A stretch of 64,000 bases of DNA from CAVYXZ01 sp965223835 (GTDB lineage: Bacteria; Chloroflexota; Anaerolineae; Aggregatilineales; Phototrophicaceae). This document shows positions 54,627 through 63,273 of the stretch, piece after piece (the stretch's first letter is position 1; every line of letters begins with the position of its first letter). A program made the position numbers and the translations under genes. The notes under the pieces were generated by a model that was not told the DNA's origin, searched no databases, and saw only the letters and a list, made by a program, of their open reading frames with translations. Where the stretch lies: NCBI GenBank assembly GCA_965223835.1, contig CBDCXQ010000001.1, forward strand, positions 2,666,001 to 2,730,000, read 5' to 3'.

Positions 54627-55562
54627 ATGGAACCCGTAATCGAAACCCAGCAGCTTACACGCCATTTTAACGAGAATGTGGCCGTCGACCAACTCACCTT
54701 TACGGTTTATCGGAGCGAGATCTTTGGTTTCCTGGGCCATAACGGTGCCGGAAAAACCACGACCATTCGTCTTTTGAACGGCATTTTGCGCCCCAATCAG
54801 GGTACAGTGCGAGTTTTAGGCTATGAACCACTACCCGATGGCCCCCAACTGCGGCAACAGACCGGCGTTTTGACGGAGAACCCGGCCCTCGATGAACGGC
54901 TCACTGGTCAAGAAAATTTGTTGATTTACGCCAATCTATTTAATGTCAATCAACCACAGCACCGGGTTGCCCAGTTACTGGATATGTTCGAACTCACAGA
55001 CCGCGCGCTGGAAAAAGTTGGGGGCTATAGCAAGGGAATGAAACAGCGCATAGCATTGGCACGGGCCTTGTTGCACAAACCGGACATTCTCTTTCTCGAT
55101 GAACCCACATCGGCCTTAGACCCGGTTTCAGCCCATGAAGTCCATCAATTAATAACCCGTTGGAGTCGTGACGCGCAACGGACCGTCTTCTTGTGTACCC
55201 ACAATCTGGTTGAGGCGCAGCGATTATGTGATCGCATCGGGGTGATGGAACACGGTCGCTTAATCGCCATCGGCCAGACCGCCGAACTCGCCCGGACGGT
55301 GGGGCTAAATATTCGCCTCGAAATTGAGGTTGCAGCCAATGATGTTGGTGCTGCCCGACAGGTTGTCCAAAAACATTTCACAGATCCTCAGGTAAAGGCA
55401 GAAGAAAACAAGCTCTACCTTACCGGCAGCCGACAAGATCAGATACCAGAGATCATCGCCAGGCTGGTTGAGGCCCAGATTCGCATATTCGGTGTGACCC
55501 AGCAAGAAGCCTCGTTGGAAGACATTTATTTCGCACTGCATCAGAAAGGTGAAGTGACATGA
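54627..55562 (+). CDS. ABC-2 type exporter ATP-binding subunit
   Basis: 311 residues: Walker A G-H-N-G-A-G-K-T-T-T, signature Y-S-K-G-M-K-Q-R, Walker B I-L-F-L-D-E-P-T. The C-terminal about 90 residues are an ABC-2-exporter type extension. Start 54627 is supported by GGCGGAGGA 8-9 bases upstream; the frame is open to 54504 but lacks a ribosome site. Pairs with the permease overlapping at 55559. Could export Na+ (NatA-like), a drug or a polymer part. Confidence 0.9.
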   Translation: MEPVIETQQLTRHFNENVAVDQLTFTVYRSEIFGFLGHNGAGKTTTIRLLNGILRPNQGTVRVLGYEPLPDGPQLRQQTGVLTENPALDERLTGQENLLIYANLFNVNQPQHRVAQLLDMFELTDRALEKVGGYSKGMKQRIALARALLHKPDILFLDEPTSALDPVSAHEVHQLITRWSRDAQRTVFLCTHNLVEAQRLCDRIGVMEHGRLIAIGQTAELARTVGLNIRLEIEVAANDVGAARQVVQKHFTDPQVKAEENKLYLTGSRQDQIPEIIARLVEAQIRIFGVTQQEASLEDIYFALHQKGEVT

Positions 55563-56377
55563 ATTGGCGGGCTATTCGCACGATTGTTTCCAAAGATTTA
55601 CGGGTCGTTACCAAAAGTCGCTCCGTTCTCTTCCCAATGATCCTGCTACCGCTGATCTTGCTGGTGATTATGCCGCTGATTTTTGGCCTCTTGATTACCA
55701 ATCTGGACCCCACCAGCGACGACTTTGCCGAGTTCGCTATTCTATTGGAGACGGTTCCGCTGGTCATCATGACAACCCTCAACCAATTTTCACTGACGCA
55801 GCAGGTTTTGATCTACCTCTTGACATACTTTCTGGCCCCGATGTTTCTTATTGTTCCCATCATGGCAGCCAACGTCATCGCAGCCGACAGTTTCGTCGGC
55901 GAAAAAGAACGCAAAACACTGGAAGCTCTGCTCTATACGCCAACATCAGATACGGAACTTTATCTTGGCAAAGTGTTGGCTCCCTGGCTTGCCGCCATCA
56001 TCGTATCCTTGCTGAGTTTCATCGGCTACAGTATCGTCGTAAATGCCATTGGTATGCCTGTAATTGGGCAAATCTTCTTCCCCAATCTAATGTGGCTCGT
56101 CCTGGCATTGTGGGTCGCGCCGGCGGCTGCCGGACTGGGCCTGGCAAGCATGGTGCTGGTATCATCCCGCATGAACACCTTCCAGGAGGCCTACCAAATT
56201 GGTGGTTTGATCGTGTTGCCAATCGTCTTGCTGCTGATCGGTCAGATGATGGGTGTGGTGTTTTTCAGTGCTGGCTTTGTCCTGGCTGTGGGGCTAGTTT
56301 TGTGGGTTATTGATGCTGCTTTGCTGTGGTTTGGTGCTCGTTTGTTTGTTCGGGGTGAATTGTTGTCCCGCCTGTGA
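55559..56377 (+). CDS. ABC-2 type exporter permease subunit
   Basis: 272 residues with about six hydrophobic segments and the ABC-2 motif E-K-E-R-K-T-L-E-A-L-L-Y-T-P between helices. ATGA overlap with the ATPase gene ensures coupled synthesis. Resembles NatB-like permeases. Confidence 0.87.
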   Translation: MNWRAIRTIVSKDLRVVTKSRSVLFPMILLPLILLVIMPLIFGLLITNLDPTSDDFAEFAILLETVPLVIMTTLNQFSLTQQVLIYLLTYFLAPMFLIVPIMAANVIAADSFVGEKERKTLEALLYTPTSDTELYLGKVLAPWLAAIIVSLLSFIGYSIVVNAIGMPVIGQIFFPNLMWLVLALWVAPAAAGLGLASMVLVSSRMNTFQEAYQIGGLIVLPIVLLLIGQMMGVVFFSAGFVLAVGLVLWVIDAALLWFGARLFVRGELLSRL

Positions 56378-56456
56378 GCTAATTGGTATGCCCCATTGGG
56401 TGACATCAGCGCTACAATGATAATTGTGAAATACGCCACATGACAGGCAGCCCTAC

Positions 56457-57185
56457 ATGGATTCCCCATTCCTCATCATATTCGTCACCGTTTTCATCGG
56501 ACTTGCCAAAGGTGGCGTCACTGGGCCAATCGGCGGCCCCTTGTTGCTGGCGATTCTCAGCCAGACCATGACCGTACCCGAAGCAACTGGCCTAACGTTG
56601 CCGTTGCTCATTATTGGCGACATTTTTGCCATGCACTTTTACTGGGGTGAATGGGATCTTAAACTCCTACGACTGCTGTTGCCTGCAGCCGTCGTAGGCA
56701 TCGTCATCGGATTATTGCTCCTATTCAATCTGCCTGACATCATATTGCGGCGGATTCTAGGCATCATGACATTACTCGTGTTGGTTTACAAACTTTCGAG
56801 TGATCGGTTAAGCAAGGTGGAGTATAGCCATCGAGATTGGCACAGTTATCTCGCCGGCGGTATCTCAGGTTGCACTTCTGTATTGGCTAACACCGGCGGT
56901 CCGCCGATGACTGCTTATTTACTTTTGCAAAAACTGAACCCAACCGCATTTGTTGGGACGATGACCTTATTTTTCTTTATCGTCAATCTGGTCAAACTGC
57001 CGGGCTTTTTCCTGGAAGACAAGATCGACATTCCATTGTTAATCCAAAATGCCTGGGCACTACCGCTGATTCCGCTGGCAGCCTGGGGTGGGCGGCGGGT
57101 TATCGGATTGATTAATCGAGTCTGGTTTGAACGAGCAATGATCATTGCCCTGCTTGCCGCCAGTATGGTGCTGCTCTTTCGTTAA
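56457..57185 (+). CDS. TSUP family (TauE/SafE) permease
   Basis: 242 residues with about eight membrane segments; G-L-A-K-G-G-V-T-G near the N-terminus and a second N-T-G-G-P-P-M-T-A half-repeat are typical of TauE/SafE-type exporters, which move sulfite, sulfoacetate or other organosulfur anions. Interesting beside the window's sulfatases, but the genes are far apart. Its TAA shares TTAA with the stop of the convergent dipeptidase. Confidence 0.85.
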   Translation: MDSPFLIIFVTVFIGLAKGGVTGPIGGPLLLAILSQTMTVPEATGLTLPLLIIGDIFAMHFYWGEWDLKLLRLLLPAAVVGIVIGLLLLFNLPDIILRRILGIMTLLVLVYKLSSDRLSKVEYSHRDWHSYLAGGISGCTSVLANTGGPPMTAYLLLQKLNPTAFVGTMTLFFFIVNLVKLPGFFLEDKIDIPLLIQNAWALPLIPLAAWGGRRVIGLINRVWFERAMIIALLAASMVLLFR

Positions 57186-58240
57186 GTCCACGCGTTACGC
57201 AATACACGCAGCCAATTGCCGTGCATGATTGAAGCAATGTCGCTTTGCGTGTAACCGCGATCTTCCAACAGCGGAATTAATTTCTGTAAATCGGCAATCG
57301 TGTCTATATCAGAAGGGGATTGCTCACGACCGAAACCACCGTCCAGGTCCGACCCAATTGAAACATGCTGGCTGTTGCCTGCTAACTGGCAAATGTGGTC
57401 AATGTGATCGACAACGTTTGTCAGCTTCACATTGATATTGGTACTCTCACCTTTTACCCACCCCGGCATCAACATCCAGGTATCAAACGCAGCCCCAATT
57501 ACACCATCACGGGCGATAATCGCGTCAAGCTGTTCATCATTGAATTGCCGTTGATGTGGCACCAATGCGCGGCAGTTGTTGTGGCTGGCAACTACCGGGC
57601 CGTCATAAATTTGTAGCGCCTCCCAAAAAGCGGCATCTGACAAGTGGGTCAAGTCGAGGATAACACCGACACGTGCCATCTCTTTCAGCAAGGCCCGTCC
57701 GCGATCAGTCAATCCACTTTCAACCCCCGTGCCGCCGGCATAGCGTCCTGGACCATAGTGCGCGGGGCCAATCAAGCGCACACCTGCGTTATACCAATCT
57801 TCAAGATCATCTGGTTCCAAAATCGGGTCCGCGCTCTCCATGCTAATGACAAATCCCAACGGAGACGTTACGCTGCCGGTTGACTCCCATTCAGCAACGT
57901 GCTGATTCAACGCATCCAAATCCGTAATAATGCGCACATGGCCCTGCCGCTCCAGCGCACGATAATAAGCCAATTGACCCCGTGCCGCACCGAAAGTCTG
58001 GGCAACGGCGTTGAAATCAACATGATGCACCGGATGTCCCGTCGAGCGTGCCAGCAAAGTGGCAAAGCACAAAAACACTTGACCCTGGCGCATCTCCGGC
58101 AACGCCACCGTATTCTGTGCCCTCCCTTTACCGACAACGCTGGTTTCCAACGTGCGCAGGGTATAGACCGATTGCAGAATATCCCGGTTCCATTGCAGCG
58201 CGTTCCAGGATAGATCAAGGTGAGCATCAATAATCAACAT
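57182..58240 (-). CDS. M19 family membrane dipeptidase-like protein
   Basis: 352 residues: D-A-H-L-D-L-S at the start, A-S-H-N-N-C-R-A-L in the middle, and G-S-D-L-D-G-G late, the metal and substrate motifs of renal-dipeptidase (M19) enzymes. Mostly hydrolyse dipeptides. Its start overlaps the end of menH by 14 bases, so it is the last gene of the menaquinone operon on this strand; no metabolic link is evident. Confidence 0.87.
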   Translation of the reverse strand: MLIIDAHLDLSWNALQWNRDILQSVYTLRTLETSVVGKGRAQNTVALPEMRQGQVFLCFATLLARSTGHPVHHVDFNAVAQTFGAARGQLAYYRALERQGHVRIITDLDALNQHVAEWESTGSVTSPLGFVISMESADPILEPDDLEDWYNAGVRLIGPAHYGPGRYAGGTGVESGLTDRGRALLKEMARVGVILDLTHLSDAAFWEALQIYDGPVVASHNNCRALVPHQRQFNDEQLDAIIARDGVIGAAFDTWMLMPGWVKGESTNINVKLTNVVDHIDHICQLAGNSQHVSIGSDLDGGFGREQSPSDIDTIADLQKLIPLLEDRGYTQSDIASIMHGNWLRVLRNAWT

Positions 58241-59051
58241 TTCGAGCCTCCAGGCGATTCTGTATCAGATTCTGATATTGCGCAGGCGCTTCCAGGTGCA
58301 GCGTATGCCCAGCATCCGGGATGATTTGCAACTGGGCCTGTGGCAAAAGATCATACATCTGCTGCGCGATGCCGACAAATTTCGTGTCCAGCACGCCCAC
58401 GAGCAGTAGCGCGGGGATTTCCAGTAATCGTAATTTATCCCATAGCGATGGTTGCGCACCGGTACCCATGCCGCGTAAGCTGTTTGCCAGACCAACGGGG
58501 TTATTCTTCAGACGTTGAGAACGCAGCCGGGCGCGAATATCCGTTGGCAGGCGTTGCTGGCTGGCGAATAATGGCAATTTCTCCCAATAATCGACGAACC
58601 GTTCAATGCCCTCGGTTTCAATCCACGACGCCAGTTCATCATCGCGCTGTCGTCGTGGAGCGCGTTCCAACTCCGTAGACAGTCCAGGGGACGCGCTTTC
58701 GAGTATGAGTACGTTGATTTTTGCAGGGTAATGAACAGCGATGTATAAAGCCAGTCGGCCACCCATCGAATAACCCAGCAGATGACACGATTTACCAATG
58801 GTCGCATCAATCAGCCCGATCACGTCTTCTGCCACCGAAGCCATTGAGTAGCGGTGAGCATCAGGCGGCGCAGCCGTTTGACCATGCCCCAATAGATCAA
58901 CGGTTAGCAATGTGTAATGGTCTTTTAAATTATCGACCAATGGCCTCCAGTTTTCCAGTGAGCCAGTGAATCCATGTAGCAGCACCAGCGGCGGACCATC
59001 TCCCACCAATTCATAGTGATAGCGGACGCCATTGATCTCGGTAAACGCCAT
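58227..59051 (-). CDS. menH: MenH-like alpha/beta hydrolase (SHCHC synthase)
   Basis: 274 residues. Nucleophile elbow G-Y-S-M-G-G, oxyanion H-G-F-T-G, late D-A-G-H-T-L. In a men operon this fold is MenH, making 2-succinyl-6-hydroxy-2,4-cyclohexadiene carboxylate. ATG overlaps the menE stop by one base. The assignment leans on context. Confidence 0.82.
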   Translation of the reverse strand: MAFTEINGVRYHYELVGDGPPLVLLHGFTGSLENWRPLVDNLKDHYTLLTVDLLGHGQTAAPPDAHRYSMASVAEDVIGLIDATIGKSCHLLGYSMGGRLALYIAVHYPAKINVLILESASPGLSTELERAPRRQRDDELASWIETEGIERFVDYWEKLPLFASQQRLPTDIRARLRSQRLKNNPVGLANSLRGMGTGAQPSLWDKLRLLEIPALLLVGVLDTKFVGIAQQMYDLLPQAQLQIIPDAGHTLHLEAPAQYQNLIQNRLEARNVDY

Positions 59052-60508
59052 TAATCGGCACCTGGGAACAGGGTTTGCACTGCCTGTCGCTGAATCTTAC
59101 CCGATGCCGTCTGCGGAAGCTGGTCAACAAATAGCACCTGACGCGGTTGTTTATAGCCAGCAAGGCGTTCGCGGCTAAATGTCAGGAGTTCATCAGCGGT
59201 CAAATCGACACCCCCTTCGAGTTCAATCGCCGCAACCACCCGTTGCCCCCATTCTGCATCGGGTACACCCACGACGGCAACTTCTTTCACAGCGGGATGC
59301 TGCCGCAAAATCCGTTCCACTTCAGCGGGATACACATTCTCGCCTCCGCTGATGATGAGATCGCTGCGGCGTTGCACCACAAACAAATCGCCATCTTCGT
59401 CCAGATAACCAATATCGCCAGTGTGCAGTTCACCGTTGCGCAAAGTCTTTGCTGTCGCTTCTGGGTTCTGATAGTATCCCTGCATCACCGTCGGTCCGCT
59501 AACGACAATTTCGCCATATTCGCCGGGCGCGGCACGTTCGCCATTTTCGTCAAGAATCTTCACGTTGGTGAACAGCAATGGCTTGCCCACACTGCCCGGC
59601 TTGCGATAGACATCCTCTGGCAGCGTGGTCGCCACCTGGGATGCCGCTTCGGTTAGACCGAAGGTCGTCGCCACTGGCAAGTTCAATTCCCGACAGCGTG
59701 CCAACAATTCTGGTGAGGTCGCCGCCCCGCCCAGCAAGATCAGCCGCAATGAATCCGGCCAACTGTCTCGGCTATCCAGTAAACGTTGTAACATTGTCGG
59801 CACCAGCGAAATCAGCGTGATTGGTTGTGTATCCAGCGCACTATTGATGGCATCTACTTCAAAGCGCTCATGCAGGTCAACCGCGATGCCATACAGCACC
59901 GCCCGCATCAGTATACTCAACCCGCCGACATGATATAGCGGCAGCACGCATAGCCAGCGATCATCTGGCTGATGACCGAGTCGATAAGCCGATGACATCG
60001 CGCTGTAAAACAGGTTGCCGTAAGTCAGCACCGCGCCTTTAGGTCGACCGCTTGTGCCCGATGTATGCGTAATCAAAAATGGCGCGTCAATATTTAGCTC
60101 TCGATTTCGACAGCCTACGCCGACTCGCTTCTTTTGTGCGTCAATCGCAGGGACCAGGTGCCCCAGCGCCCGCAGTTCCCTCAACACGTTCGCATCGCCA
60201 TAGGGTAACAGCCACTCGCAATCAGATTGACACAAGAGCGCATCAATCTCGCCAACCGTCAGGCGCACATTCAGCGGCACCAGTACCGCGTCACAGCGCA
60301 TGGCCGTAAAAATCTGCACAATGACCAGCGGATGACTAAACGCTAACAAACCCACGTGTTGCCCAGGCTTAATCCCAACCGCTTGCCACCTGGCACACAT
60401 GTGCGTCACCTGTTGCTGTAACATCGCAAATGTCAGTGAATGACCGTCAAAGATTAACGCCTTTTTATCGGGGGATGTTTGTGCCCGCGCCGCCAGCCAA
60501 TCTTGCAT
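59051..60508 (-). CDS. menE: o-Succinylbenzoate-CoA ligase MenE
   Basis: 485 residues of the ANL family: H-T-S-G-T-S-G-R-P-K-G, H-T-G-D-I-G-Y, and R-S-D-L-I-I-S-G-G-E-N-V-Y-P-A-E. Activates o-succinylbenzoate for menaquinone synthesis. Located between menB and menH, 3 bases after menB. Length and motifs fit MenE. Confidence 0.9.
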   Translation of the reverse strand: MQDWLAARAQTSPDKKALIFDGHSLTFAMLQQQVTHMCARWQAVGIKPGQHVGLLAFSHPLVIVQIFTAMRCDAVLVPLNVRLTVGEIDALLCQSDCEWLLPYGDANVLRELRALGHLVPAIDAQKKRVGVGCRNRELNIDAPFLITHTSGTSGRPKGAVLTYGNLFYSAMSSAYRLGHQPDDRWLCVLPLYHVGGLSILMRAVLYGIAVDLHERFEVDAINSALDTQPITLISLVPTMLQRLLDSRDSWPDSLRLILLGGAATSPELLARCRELNLPVATTFGLTEAASQVATTLPEDVYRKPGSVGKPLLFTNVKILDENGERAAPGEYGEIVVSGPTVMQGYYQNPEATAKTLRNGELHTGDIGYLDEDGDLFVVQRRSDLIISGGENVYPAEVERILRQHPAVKEVAVVGVPDAEWGQRVVAAIELEGGVDLTADELLTFSRERLAGYKQPRQVLFVDQLPQTASGKIQRQAVQTLFPGAD

Positions 60509-60511
60509 AGA

Positions 60512-61399
60512 TCAGGGCCTGCGGGGGAACTTGCTGAAATCCGGGTCGCGTTTTTCGAGGAAGGCGTTTTTGCCCTCACTGCCCTCTTCGGTCATGTAGA
60601 ACAGCATGGTGGCGTCACCGGCCAGCACTTGCACCCCGGCCTGACCATCGAGTTCAGCGTTCAACCCAGCCTTGAGAAACCGCAGCGCAATCGGCGACTT
60701 CTTGAGAATCTCGCGCGACCATTGCAGCGCTTCTTTTTCGAGATCGGCCAGCGGCACAACCGTGTTGACCATGCCCATTTCCTCGGCCTGCGCTGCCGTA
60801 TATTGCCGACACAGAAACCAGATCTCGCGTGCTTTTTTCTGGCCGACATGCGCCGCCAAAAATGATGACCCAAACCCGGCATCGAAGCTACCGACAATCG
60901 GCCCGGTCTGCCCGTAAATCGCATTATCGCTCGAAATCGTCAAGTCACAACAGACATGCAGCACATGCCCGCCGCCAATGGCAAAACCCGGCACGACGGC
61001 AATGACCGGCTTCGGAATGTTGCGGATGTAACGCTGCAATTGCAATACATTCAGCCGCGCGACTCCATCATCACCGACATAACCCGCCTCACCGCGCACT
61101 TTTTGATCGCCACCGGCACAGAAGGACCAGATACCATCTTTGGCGCTGGGACCATTGGCCGTAATCCACACCACACCGACCGTGCTATTGTGCCAGGCAT
61201 CCAGCAGCGCATCAGTCATTTCGTCAATCGTCTTGGGCCGGAACGCATTCCGTAGTTCCGGGCGATCAAATGCGATCCGAGCGATGCCTTCGGCTTGATG
61301 ATAGGTGATGTCATCATAGGTTTTGATTTCCTGCCAGTCCGCCAACTGCATTAGGTCTGCGGTTGAAATCTGCGCCTGCTGTTCTTTCGTTGTAACCAT
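60512..61399 (-). CDS. menB: 1,4-Dihydroxy-2-naphthoyl-CoA synthase MenB
   Basis: 295 residues, crotonase fold. F-C-A-G-G-D-Q and G-F-A-I-G-G-G-H-V-L-H signatures of MenB. Closes the second ring of the naphthoquinone. GGAGG 8-12 bases before the ATG. Follows menD on the same strand by 23 bases. Confidence 0.93.
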   Translation of the reverse strand: MVTTKEQQAQISTADLMQLADWQEIKTYDDITYHQAEGIARIAFDRPELRNAFRPKTIDEMTDALLDAWHNSTVGVVWITANGPSAKDGIWSFCAGGDQKVRGEAGYVGDDGVARLNVLQLQRYIRNIPKPVIAVVPGFAIGGGHVLHVCCDLTISSDNAIYGQTGPIVGSFDAGFGSSFLAAHVGQKKAREIWFLCRQYTAAQAEEMGMVNTVVPLADLEKEALQWSREILKKSPIALRFLKAGLNAELDGQAGVQVLAGDATMLFYMTEEGSEGKNAFLEKRDPDFSKFPRRP

Positions 61400-61422
61400 G
61401 AAATTCCTCCCGTGTGTTGCTT

Positions 61423-63273
61423 CTACAAATCCAATGCTTTAATCCGCGCCTGCACCGCGTCCATAATCGCCTGCCGCCGTTGGAGATCATGCAGCGCATC
61501 GGTGCGCACTTCAATGATTCTTGACAAGCGTTTATTAACACTCTCGCTGAATGCCTGCCGGAACGACTGGCGGTCATCAGCGCGAACGTATTCTAAGCCA
61601 TACATCTTCGCCGCGTGCTCGAATTCCAACCCATGCGGCATGACGAACAGATCGGTGAACTCCGGCTCAAACTTTTTGATCGGCAGGCGATGGAAAATCC
61701 CGCCGCCATTGTTGTTCAGCAGCACAATCGTCACCGGTATGCCATTGCGCTCCACCGCCAACAATCCGTTCATGTCGTGATAGAAGGTGATGTCACCGAC
61801 AATCGCCACCAGCGGTTGATCGGGCCGGGAGGCTCCGGCTCCCAGCGCCGTCGAGATATTGCCGTCTATGCCACTCGCGCCCCGGTTGGCATAGACATAA
61901 ATGCGCTTGTTCTGCGGCTTACCGAACTGATCGAGCAGGCGCACCGGCAGGCTGTTGCCAACAAATAGCGTCGAGTCAGGCGGAATCAAATCGACAACAT
62001 CATATACTGCCGCACCATCGAAGTAGTCGCCAGAAGCTATTTGATTATTGATTGTCTCCCATGTTCCAATCTCAAGCGCCGCTAAACGCATACCTAGCGT
62101 CGTTGCCTCACGGTTCAAAACCGGCCCGGGGTCATCATCTTTCAAAGCTTCAAACACTTGCCGACAAATCTCGCCCTCTTGAGCTTGAAAAAAATGTGTG
62201 AGCCGATGCTCATCATCCGACCATTCACCATTGGAATCAATATAAACATAGTATTTCAAATTTAGGGCGCTTAAATATTGATTAAACTGCTTGGACAACG
62301 GCAAATTACCAAAGCGAATTATCACGTCAACATCTTTAGGTGCAGTATTTGGAAAAAGGTAGTTTTCATATCCGCCCAGAATACTTTCGGTCAAGTAACT
62401 ACGAAAACGAACAAACGATAGTGCGTCAGCAATAATAGGATATTTGCTCACCTGCCCCAAAGTGAGTACCTCATCACTAAAATTGTGTGGGCTAAGCATC
62501 GCAACATCCCTATAGAGATCGAGAAATCTTGGACAACTAGTTCCGCAAACAATTAAACCTCGTTCATGTTCCTCGATAATCTTGACCAATGAATTTCGTG
62601 GAACAGGATCGACCAAACGATTTAATGACCATGTTTGCGTGAAGGGCGCGGCTTTCTCAGGTTTCCATAGAGGAGCTAACTGCCGTGCCTCTGCTTCTGG
62701 TGGAACCTCAACTACATCACCCTCGATCTCAGTCGGTTCGAGCGGCTTACGGAACGGCATGTTGATATGCACGACGCCCTTGCGGATGCCGTTGGCTTTA
62801 GCATAAGCGCGGGCAGCCAGCGTGCGCAGGTTACGGATGGCGATAGCAGGCGGGTTCGCTTCGGGCAGGCCGACATCCACCGACCACAACACCTGGTCGC
62901 CGTATATTTTCACCTGGTCAATCGTCTGGTTTGCGCCGCTGTACCGTAGTTCCGGTGGACGATCTGCGGTGATGACGATTAACGGCACCCGAGACATATG
63001 GGCTTCAACAATTGCCGGGAAGAAATTCGCCGCTGCCGTGCCCGACGTACACACCAGCGCTACCGGCTCATCACTCGCCAGTGCCATGCCGAGCGCGAAA
63101 AAGCCCGCGCTGCGTTCGTCCAGGTGGGTATAGACTTTGATCGCTTCGTGTTTGGCAAACGCCAGCGTCAACGCCGTCGAACGCGAACCGGGCGCGATGC
63201 AGACTGCTCTCAAGCCGGACCGCGCCAACTCGTCAACAAAGACACTCGCCCATAGGGTGTTCCGATTAGACAT
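61423..63273 (-). CDS. menD: SEPHCHC synthase MenD
   Basis: 616 residues, TPP-dependent: N-terminal S-R-S-T-A-L-T, E-R-S-A-G-F-F-A-L-G, late G-A-S-G-I-D-G-N-I-S-T-A and G-D-I-T-F-Y-H-D. Adds succinic semialdehyde to isochorismate. Start 63273 overlaps the menF stop by 8 bases (ATGTCTAA); an open frame reaches 63381 within menF and is rejected. Slightly longer than usual (about 550-580). Confidence 0.92.
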   Translation of the reverse strand: MSNRNTLWASVFVDELARSGLRAVCIAPGSRSTALTLAFAKHEAIKVYTHLDERSAGFFALGMALASDEPVALVCTSGTAAANFFPAIVEAHMSRVPLIVITADRPPELRYSGANQTIDQVKIYGDQVLWSVDVGLPEANPPAIAIRNLRTLAARAYAKANGIRKGVVHINMPFRKPLEPTEIEGDVVEVPPEAEARQLAPLWKPEKAAPFTQTWSLNRLVDPVPRNSLVKIIEEHERGLIVCGTSCPRFLDLYRDVAMLSPHNFSDEVLTLGQVSKYPIIADALSFVRFRSYLTESILGGYENYLFPNTAPKDVDVIIRFGNLPLSKQFNQYLSALNLKYYVYIDSNGEWSDDEHRLTHFFQAQEGEICRQVFEALKDDDPGPVLNREATTLGMRLAALEIGTWETINNQIASGDYFDGAAVYDVVDLIPPDSTLFVGNSLPVRLLDQFGKPQNKRIYVYANRGASGIDGNISTALGAGASRPDQPLVAIVGDITFYHDMNGLLAVERNGIPVTIVLLNNNGGGIFHRLPIKKFEPEFTDLFVMPHGLEFEHAAKMYGLEYVRADDRQSFRQAFSESVNKRLSRIIEVRTDALHDLQRRQAIMDAVQARIKALDL

